From Tardiphaga sp. (GTDB lineage Bacteria; Pseudomonadota; Alphaproteobacteria; Rhizobiales; Xanthobacteraceae): a stretch of 14,319 nucleotides of DNA. The translations under genes were made by a program, and so were the position numbers. Each line of letters opens with the position of its first letter. Position 1 is the stretch's first letter. The notes under the pieces were generated by a model. The model saw only the letters and a program-made list of their open reading frames with translations. It did no database searches and was not told the DNA's origin. Shown here one piece after another: positions 7,625 through 13,232 of this stretch. Where the stretch lies: NCBI GenBank assembly GCA_028290765.1, contig JAQGJF010000207.1, positions 1 to 14,319 on the forward strand, given 5' to 3'.

Positions 7625-9907
7625 ATGTCACTCCATTCCGCCTTCACCAATTGGATGCCCGAGGTCGTACCTGTTGAACGGGAAGATGCCGGTAAGGTCG
7701 AAATCGACCGTTGTGGACCGTTCGTGGCGGGAAGCTACCAGCGCTTTTCGTTGACCTATACGGCGGGCCGATACGGGGTTGACGATACCGGATCGTTGAA
7801 GGTCTGCTATCGCTTCGCATCGGACATGGGCCGCCCCCAATTTACCGATCCGACCGCACCGAACTGGGTCGGGGTTACGGCATCGAACGGCGCCATTCTC
7901 GACGTCAGGTTCGACTATAAGCAAAACACCCGGCCGTGGGATCGAACGATCTACATCAAGGTGGTCGCCGGCTTCATGCGGGAAGGCGACACCATCGTCG
8001 TCGATTTCGGCACTGACCCACGCGGCCCCGGTATCCGCATGCAGACATTCGTCGATCCCGAGTTCTGCTTTCGGGTCCTGGTCGACCCGATTGCAACCTA
8101 CACCTATGTCGAGGTGCCCGGGGTGCCCTTCCTGCCGATCGTGCCCGGGCCGGCCCATCAATGGCATGCAGTTCTGCCGACCTGCCGGCAGGTCGGCGAT
8201 CCATTCTGCTTTTGCCTCCGGGCCGATGATGTCTGGGGCAACCCGACCGATGATCTTCCGATGCACCGTCTGTTGCTGAAGAGCTCGGGCGAGATCGAGG
8301 GATTGCCGGCAGAGCTGATAATTCCGCCTCACCAGACGGCGCTGAAGATCGACGGGCTTCGGGCCAAGGCCGCCGGCAACATCACGATCGAGGTTTTCAG
8401 CGCGGATCAGGAATGGGTCGCCCGCTCCAACACCCTCGTGGTCGAAAGCGCGCTTGCGCTGCGACCCTATTGGGGAGACCTGCATGCGCAATCCGGCGAG
8501 ACGATCGGATCGGGCTCGGCGTCGGCCTACATGCATTACGCGCGGGACTGCGCCTTTCTCGACATGGTCGGACACCAGGGCAATGATTTTCAGATCACGC
8601 CTGAATTCTGGAACGATCTCAATTCGCTGATGCGAAGCTGCAACGAACCGGGCCGTTTCGTGACGGTGCCGGGTTACGAGTGGTCGGGCAATACCGCGCT
8701 GGGCGGGGACCGCAACGTGTTTTATCGGGACGAGAGTCAGCCGATCCGCCGTTCTTCCCACGCATTGGTCGCCGACCGGTCCGACCTCGATACCGATTGC
8801 TGGGATGCCCGCGCGCTGTTCAAGGCCTTGGGGCCGGACTTTGCGGATACGGTGGTCTGGGCCCATTGCGGCGGCCGCTATGCCGATATCGCCTATGCGC
8901 ATGACCACGGATTGGAGCGGTCGATCGAAATCCATTCGAGCTGGGGCACATTCGAGTGGCTGGCGAACGACGCGTTCACACAAGGCTATCGCGTCGGCAT
9001 CGTGGCCAACAGCGACGGTCACAAGGGGCGACCGGGATCGGAGCCGCCCGGCGCCTCGTTGTTCGGGGCGCTGGGCGGGCTGACCTGCTACTGGATGAAG
9101 GATCTTACCCGGGACGCGCTGTTCGACGCGTTGCACGCCCGTCATCATTATGGGACCAGCGGCTCCCGGGTTCATCTGGTCGCAACCGCGCGTCTGTCCT
9201 GTGCCGCGACGGTATGGACCGACGATCCGCGCGTCGCCGGCGCGCGCTCGCATGCCGCCAGCGAAGTCATGATGGGGGACATCGTGACGTCGCCGCCGCG
9301 CGGAATCGAATTTCACGCGCAGGTCGTGGCGGCCTCTGCCTTGTTGAGTGTCGAGCTGCGCCGCGGCTCTGAGATCCTCGAAACCATCCGGCCGCACGCC
9401 GAGTCGCCGATGGGACGTCGCTATCGGATCGAATGGAGTGGCGCCGAATACCGCGGGCGGGCGCGGCAGACAATCTGGGATGGTTCGCTCAAAATCGCTG
9501 GCGCCAGGATCATAAGTGCCGAGCCGATCAATTTTCTCAATCCGGATCGGCCGCTGAAACGTGTTTCCGAAAGCGAACTGGCGTGGTCGTCGATCACCAC
9601 GGGAAACCAGGCCGGAATAGATTTGCTGGTCTCGTCCGACAACGCCACCATCGCGATTTCGACCGCCGTGGGACCGTTTAGCGGGCGGCTGTCGGAGATT
9701 TCGCACCAGCCGACCGTCAAGGAGTTCGGCAAGCTCAACCGTCAACTTCAGATATCGCGGCAACCCGAACATTACACCGCCTTCTCGCTCGTGTTCGAAC
9801 GGGGGATCGAGCTCGAGGACGGCGACAACCCGATATGGATCTGTGCGAAATTCGCCGATGGCCATTCGGCGTGGTCCAGCCCGATCTACTTCATTCAGGA
9901 AGCATAG
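7625..9907 (+). CDS. DUF3604 family protein (PHP/amidohydrolase-like metal-dependent hydrolase)
   Basis: A 760-residue protein with no signal peptide. The first 280 residues or so look like beta-rich Ig-like strands. The DUF3604 core follows, with metal-ligand-like motifs in PHP order: YWGDLHAQSG (Asp285, His287), GHQGND (His317, Asp321), GYEWSG (Glu352), WAHCGG (His414), EIHSSWG (Glu435, His437) and NSDGH (Asp464, His466). The canonical HxH of PHP enzymes reads His-Ala-Gln here, as I recall for many DUF3604 members. The last 270 or so residues are again beta-rich. PHP relatives are phosphoesterases or other hydrolases; no reaction is established for DUF3604. It closes the CoA/ABC operon 41 bases after the thioesterase, so it may act on the same substrate family. 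Family call firm, function open. Confidence 0.88.
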   Translation: MSLHSAFTNWMPEVVPVEREDAGKVEIDRCGPFVAGSYQRFSLTYTAGRYGVDDTGSLKVCYRFASDMGRPQFTDPTAPNWVGVTASNGAILDVRFDYKQNTRPWDRTIYIKVVAGFMREGDTIVVDFGTDPRGPGIRMQTFVDPEFCFRVLVDPIATYTYVEVPGVPFLPIVPGPAHQWHAVLPTCRQVGDPFCFCLRADDVWGNPTDDLPMHRLLLKSSGEIEGLPAELIIPPHQTALKIDGLRAKAAGNITIEVFSADQEWVARSNTLVVESALALRPYWGDLHAQSGETIGSGSASAYMHYARDCAFLDMVGHQGNDFQITPEFWNDLNSLMRSCNEPGRFVTVPGYEWSGNTALGGDRNVFYRDESQPIRRSSHALVADRSDLDTDCWDARALFKALGPDFADTVVWAHCGGRYADIAYAHDHGLERSIEIHSSWGTFEWLANDAFTQGYRVGIVANSDGHKGRPGSEPPGASLFGALGGLTCYWMKDLTRDALFDALHARHHYGTSGSRVHLVATARLSCAATVWTDDPRVAGARSHAASEVMMGDIVTSPPRGIEFHAQVVAASALLSVELRRGSEILETIRPHAESPMGRRYRIEWSGAEYRGRARQTIWDGSLKIAGARIISAEPINFLNPDRPLKRVSESELAWSSITTGNQAGIDLLVSSDNATIAISTAVGPFSGRLSEISHQPTVKEFGKLNRQLQISRQPEHYTAFSLVFERGIELEDGDNPIWICAKFADGHSAWSSPIYFIQEA

Positions 9908-9916
9908 AATGCTTCC
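9898..9916. terminator. Perfect short hairpin at the convergent gene junction
   Basis: GGAAGCAT (9898-9905) and ATGCTTCC (9909-9916) form a perfect 8-bp inverted repeat with a 3-base loop. It contains the DUF3604 stop codon (9905-9907) and ends one base before the DUF763 stop on the other strand. Symmetry and position suit a shared bidirectional terminator or an mRNA 3'-end stabiliser. Neither side has a clear T-run, so intrinsic termination is not proven. Confidence 0.45.
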
Positions 9917-11164
9917 CTAGCCCGGACGCTGCTTGTCCGCTTTGGCGATGTCGGCTTCCCATCCGAACACCGAGCGGCCGCCGAGGGCCGCCGATTGATC
10001 ACGTTCGGTGGCGATATGGGTTTCCAGCGACGGGCCGCTGGCGGTGCGTTCCAGCCGGCGGGCCTGGTCGTCGAGCCGCTTGATCGCCTGCATCTCCTCT
10101 TCGCGGCCGAGCCTGGCGCTTTGCATGGCCGATTTGAGCACGCGAATGGTCTCGTCATAGACCTTGATCGGCACCGGATAGGGATGCCGGTCCTTGCCGC
10201 CATGGGCCAGCGAGAAACGCGCGGGATCGGCGAACCGATAGGGCGCGCCATGCACGACCTCCGCCACCATCGCCAGGGATTGCACGGTGCGGGCGCCGAC
10301 ACCCGGCGTCAGCAGCAGCTGCGGAAAATCCGTCGGCCCGCGCTCCGCCGCGGCCGCCAGCGTGCCGTGCAGGCGGCGGGTAAAGACGTCGCTCGAACGC
10401 ACGTCGTGATGGGCCGGCATGATGAGATGCGGCAGCAGCGGCTGCGCGGCGGGCGGTTCGGTCAGCGCGGCGAATTCCGCCACGATACGGTCGGGGCCGA
10501 GCGCCGCCAGGAGATCGAGTTGCGCCGCGCGTGAGCTTTCGGCGCGGCGATCGGTGAGATTGACGATCTCGCCTTGTTCCGGCCCGTCGATGGCGCTGTG
10601 CGGTTCGTCGACGAAGCTCTTGAGGTTTTCCGAATGCCAGTGATAGCGGCGCGCCTGGCGCTTGTCGCCGTTCATGCCCTGTTGCACGACGGTCCACTTG
10701 CCGTCGTCGGTGACGAAAAATCCGTGAAGATAAAGGTCGAAACCGTCCTGTACGGCGGCGCTGTCGACCTTGGCGACCAGCCGGCTGGCTTGGGTCAGCG
10801 CCTGGCCGTCGATGCCAATGCGCTGGCCGAGCGCGGCCAGTTCGTCCGGGGTCTTGCGCGAGTGATTGCCGCGCCCGCCGCAGACATGGATGCCGAGTTC
10901 GCCTTGCAGAGGCGCGAGGCCGCGTTTCAAGGCGCCGATGACGCTGGTGGTGATGCCCGACGAGTGCCAGTCCATGCCCATCACGGCTCCGAACGACTGG
11001 AACCAGAACGGATGCGAGAGCCGCTGCATGAATTCGTCGCGGCCATAATGCAGGACGATGGCCTGGCAGATGATCGCGCCGAGCGACGCCATGCGCTGCG
11101 CCAGCCATGGCGGCACGCGACCGCTGTGGAGCGGGAGATCGGCGCTGCCGGAGCGTCTTGCCAT
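9917..11164 (-). CDS. DUF763 domain-containing protein
   Basis: A 415-residue protein matching the DUF763 family: the opening RRSGSADLPLHSGRVPPWL, then GMDWHSSGITTSVIGALKRG, IHVCGGRGNHSRKTP (about 92-106), LYLHGFFVTDDGKWTVVQQG and SLAHGGKDRHPYPVP (about 318-332). No function is established for the family. Residues 284-298 (LLTPGVGARTVQSLA) resemble a helix-hairpin-helix loop, which would suit nucleic-acid binding; the conserved His, Cys and Gly-rich spots could bind metal or nucleotide. It has no signal peptide or membrane segment. It stands alone, convergent with the upstream operon and behind its own TATAAT box, so it is probably independent of both neighbouring operons. Stop at 9917-9919. 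Confidence 0.85.
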   Translation of the reverse strand: MARRSGSADLPLHSGRVPPWLAQRMASLGAIICQAIVLHYGRDEFMQRLSHPFWFQSFGAVMGMDWHSSGITTSVIGALKRGLAPLQGELGIHVCGGRGNHSRKTPDELAALGQRIGIDGQALTQASRLVAKVDSAAVQDGFDLYLHGFFVTDDGKWTVVQQGMNGDKRQARRYHWHSENLKSFVDEPHSAIDGPEQGEIVNLTDRRAESSRAAQLDLLAALGPDRIVAEFAALTEPPAAQPLLPHLIMPAHHDVRSSDVFTRRLHGTLAAAAERGPTDFPQLLLTPGVGARTVQSLAMVAEVVHGAPYRFADPARFSLAHGGKDRHPYPVPIKVYDETIRVLKSAMQSARLGREEEMQAIKRLDDQARRLERTASGPSLETHIATERDQSAALGGRSVFGWEADIAKADKQRPG

Positions 11165-11195
11165 GATGTATCCGCGCGATTCTGGAGCCGAGAGG

Positions 11196-11201
11196 ATTAT
11201 A
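11196..11201 (-). promoter_or_regulatory. Candidate -10 box for the DUF763 gene
   Basis: Read on the - strand this is a perfect TATAAT within GCGTTATAATCC, 31 bases upstream of the ATG at 11164. AT-rich hexamers are rare in this GC-rich DNA, which supports it. No good -35 hexamer is seen at 16-18 bases; a TTGTCC lies about 22 bases upstream. A sigma-70-type promoter is likely but not complete by sequence. Confidence 0.45.
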
Positions 11202-11254
11202 ACGCGGCGACAGGGCGGATCGAGGACAATGATGTGCGAACGATAGCGCCGATC

Positions 11255-11290
11255 ACGGCGTCTTGTCGCCGTTACGGCGACTTGTCGCCG
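11255..11290. terminator. Array of mutually exclusive hairpins around the MBL-hydrolase stop codon
   Basis: Three overlapping perfect inverted repeats occur in 36 bases: ACGGCG (11255-11260) with CGCCGT (11267-11272); GTCGCCG (11265-11271) with CGGCGAC (11275-11281), whose 3-base loop is the TAA stop of the minus-strand gene; and CGGCGAC (11275-11281) with GTCGCCG (11284-11290). A 10-base direct repeat CTTGTCGCCG (11262-11271, 11281-11290) produces this. It is probably a transcription-end or mRNA-stabilising structure for the MBL/TctC operon. There is no T-run after it on the - strand. Confidence 0.4.
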
Positions 11291-12027
11291 AAATCGAAAT
11301 CCGTCGTCTGTTCCAGGGTCTCGGAGAACCAGGCGCTGATGCCCGCTGTGCGCTCGCCGATATAGTGAGGCCTGCCGTTATCGTCCAGCCGCATGCTGAG
11401 ATCGTGACCGGGGATGAGGATGGTGCCAGGCTCGGCGCGCCAGAGCCGCCAGATGGTGTCGATGCTGGCCTTGCTCGCCGCGATGTCGTCGGTCATGTCG
11501 ACATCGCGCGACAGGAGTTCGGCGCGGTTCTTGGCGGCGTCCCCGGTGAAGATGACCGGCACCGGATTCGATGTCAGGTGAAACCCGAGGGAACCCGGCG
11601 TGTGGCCGGGCGCATCGAAGGCGGTCAGGCCGGGCAAAAATTCCTCGCCGGCGCGGATCCGCCGCACCCGGGGATCCGCTTCGAGGGCATCGACGTAAAG
11701 TTCGGGCAGCGGATTGAAGCCGGGCGGCTGCGCCGCGGCCCATTCCATTTCCCTGGCGCCGATCCAGACGGTGGCTTTTTCGAACAGCACGAAATTGATC
11801 GCATGGTCGTAATGCGCGTGGGTGAGGACGACGTCGGTGATATCCGACGCCGTCAGGCCGTGCGCCTTGAGCTGCTTTTCCAGAGGTTTGCGGATGCCGA
11901 AGGCGCCGACATCGATCAGGATCGCCTTGCCGGGCGACCGCAGCAGCGCGATCGTGCTCCATCCGAGGCCGCCATGGCAGACCGCCTTGCCGGGAAATCC
12001 CTGGATCAGGATATCGAGCGAATACAT
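11272..12027 (-). CDS. MBL-fold metallo-hydrolase (lactonase-like)
   Basis: A 251-residue metallo-beta-lactamase-fold hydrolase with a complete dinuclear zinc site: THAHYDH (His70, His72, Asp74, His75), His142 in PGHTPGS, the bridging Asp163 in TGDA and His208 in IPGHD. The GHD ending, followed by a short C-terminal helix, recalls the AiiA/AttM branch of lactone hydrolases. The protein is cytosolic (no signal peptide). It could open a lactone or hydrolyse another ester; the substrate cannot be read. It is the second gene of a two-gene operon, starting 12 bases after the stop of the TctC-like binding protein, which suggests both handle the same compound. AAGG lies about 7 bases before the ATG. 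Confidence 0.9.
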   Translation of the reverse strand: MYSLDILIQGFPGKAVCHGGLGWSTIALLRSPGKAILIDVGAFGIRKPLEKQLKAHGLTASDITDVVLTHAHYDHAINFVLFEKATVWIGAREMEWAAAQPPGFNPLPELYVDALEADPRVRRIRAGEEFLPGLTAFDAPGHTPGSLGFHLTSNPVPVIFTGDAAKNRAELLSRDVDMTDDIAASKASIDTIWRLWRAEPGTILIPGHDLSMRLDDNGRPHYIGERTAGISAWFSETLEQTTDFDFGDKSP

Positions 12028-12039
12028 CGAGAAGCCTTG

Positions 12040-13023
12040 TCAGTTTTCCAGCTTGATATTGGCGACTTCGATGATCTTGCCGAATTTTTCGGACTCCGAG
12101 CGCACGAACGCCCGCAGCTGCGTCGAGGTCATCGGCCGGGCGACGATCCCTTGAACCTCGAGTTTTGCAGCAATGGCCGGATCCTTGAGGATGTTCGGAA
12201 CGAGTTCGCTCAGCCGCGCAAGGATCGGCTCGGGGGTCGACGCCGGCGCAAACATCGCGAACCAGTTCAGCAATTCATAGCCGCTCAATCCCGGTCCGTC
12301 GCGGAGCGGTGGGACATCGGGCAATTGCGGCATCCGCTCCTTCGACGTGACCGCCACGGCGCGGATCTGGCCAGCCTGCATCAGCGGCAGCGCGGCGCCG
12401 AGGCTCGAGAAGCTCATGGTCACCGCTCCCGTCGCGACATCGGTCACGGCCGGCGCCGATCCGCGATAGGGAATGTGAAGCACATCGGTTCCCGCCATCC
12501 GGTTCATCAACTCGCCGGCGAGATGCTGCGGATTGCCGACCCCGGAGGAGGAGAAGGTCAGCTTGCCCGGATTGGCCTTGGCATTTTCGATGAGGTCGGC
12601 GGGGTTTTTGATCGGGGACTTTGCGTTGACGACGACGACGCAGGGAACGATGCCGGCCAGCGCGACCGGGACCAGGTCGCGCAGCGGATCGTATTGCATC
12701 TTCGCCTTGTAGAGATGCTGGTTGACCGCGACTTCGCCGGCCGCGGCCATCAATAGTGTATGTCCCTCGTCACCGGCGGTCGCGACCGCTTGCGCGGCGA
12801 TCATGGCGGCGGCGCCGGTGCGATTCTCGACAATGACCGGCTGGCCCAACGCGTCTTTCATCGGATCGGCGACCAGACGCGCGACGATGTCGACGCCGCC
12901 GCCCGCCGGATAGCCGACGAGAATCCTGAGATTACGGTTGGGATACGTAGCCTGTGCGTGGGCTGTGGTGATCGTCAGCGGGGCCAGGCCGGCGGCGGCA
13001 ACAAACGCTCGTCTCGTCAGCAT
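12040..13023 (-). CDS. Bug/TctC-family periplasmic substrate-binding protein
   Basis: A 327-residue binding protein of the tripartite tricarboxylate transporter type. The N-terminus TRRAFVAAAG has a twin-arginine motif followed by a hydrophobic stretch and AHA, with likely cleavage after residue 23. This suggests Tat export, common but not universal in this family. The mature start YPNRNLRILVGYPAGGGVDIVAR is the hallmark of Bug proteins (YPxRPIRxIVPFxxGGxxD), and IVENRTGAAAMIAAQAVA also fits. Family members bind carboxylates and related compounds. No TctA or TctB membrane gene lies in the window, so this is an orphan binding protein. It is expressed divergently from a LacI-type regulator and just ahead of the MBL hydrolase. 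Confidence 0.93.
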   Translation of the reverse strand: MLTRRAFVAAAGLAPLTITTAHAQATYPNRNLRILVGYPAGGGVDIVARLVADPMKDALGQPVIVENRTGAAAMIAAQAVATAGDEGHTLLMAAAGEVAVNQHLYKAKMQYDPLRDLVPVALAGIVPCVVVVNAKSPIKNPADLIENAKANPGKLTFSSSGVGNPQHLAGELMNRMAGTDVLHIPYRGSAPAVTDVATGAVTMSFSSLGAALPLMQAGQIRAVAVTSKERMPQLPDVPPLRDGPGLSGYELLNWFAMFAPASTPEPILARLSELVPNILKDPAIAAKLEVQGIVARPMTSTQLRAFVRSESEKFGKIIEVANIKLEN

Positions 13024-13029
13024 CGCTAG

Positions 13030-13036
13030 TCCTCCC
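13030..13036 (-). promoter_or_regulatory. Shine-Dalgarno site of the TctC-like gene
   Basis: On the - strand GGGAGGA lies 6 bases before the ATG at 13023. It is a strong site at good spacing and fixes the start with the Tat-type signal peptide. Confidence 0.65.
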
Positions 13037-13143
13037 GAAGGCCGTCGTTGCTCTTTTCGGAAACGAATGCGGCCTGCCGATCAGCAGACTTACGTTCCCA
13101 ACTCGAAGAAGTCGAGCACCGCTTGACGAAAGGCGTCACAAAT

Positions 13144-13157
13144 TGTAACCGATTACA
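13144..13157. promoter_or_regulatory. Candidate LacI-family operator
   Basis: TGTAACCGATTACA is a 14-bp near-palindrome centred on CG (13150-13151), with one mismatched pair. LacI/GalR-family operators are typically palindromes of this size with a central CpG into which the hinge helices insert. It lies in the divergent spacer, 75 bases before the LacI-type gene and about 120 bases from the TctC-like start. A TTGACG that could be a + strand -35 box is at 13123-13128, so a repressor here could block promoters on either side. No convincing -10 box accompanies it. Confidence 0.55.
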
Positions 13158-13159
13158 TA

Positions 13160-13186
13160 GTGAGCTGGCAGGAGTGAACTGGCAGG
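13160..13186 (+). repeat. Two-copy 14-bp tandem repeat in the divergent spacer
   Basis: GTGAGCTGGCAGG (13160-13172) and GTGAACTGGCAGG (13174-13186) differ at one base and are separated by a single A, giving a 14-base period. They begin two bases after the putative operator. They may be a small slippage duplication or a second regulator-binding site; nothing in the sequence decides. Confidence 0.5.
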
Positions 13187-13217
13187 TCCGGCGCGGGCCG
13201 TCTATCATCAAACCTTC

Positions 13218-13222
13218 AGGAG
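13218..13222 (+). promoter_or_regulatory. Shine-Dalgarno site that decides the GTG start of the LacI-type gene
   Basis: AGGAG lies 10 bases before GTG 13233. The frame has no ATG before the helix-turn-helix, so this site and the GTG give the only plausible full-length start. Confidence 0.55.
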
Positions 13223-13232
13223 AACGCCCACG

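Larger units (their letters stand above)
13024..13232. other. Divergent intergenic spacer between the TctC-like and LacI-type genes
   Basis: This 209-base gap is the longest non-coding stretch in the window. Apart from the two ribosome binding sites, the operator candidate and the tandem repeat, it holds two small inverted repeats: CTCGA/TCGAG (13102-13106, 13112-13116) and TGACG/CGTCA (13124-13128, 13134-13138). No short gene or RNA gene was recognised in it. Confidence 0.6.

Noticed and set aside
7628..9865. A 745-codon open frame on the - strand covering nearly the whole DUF3604 gene
   Set aside because: It is a mirror of a GC-rich coding sequence. Its translation is Arg/Gly/Asp-rich with no recognisable domain, while the + strand has clear DUF3604 motifs.
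11263..12756. A 497-codon open frame on the + strand
   Set aside because: It lies antisense across both the MBL hydrolase and the TctC-like gene and their short gap, with a low-complexity Arg/Gly/Asp composition and no motif.
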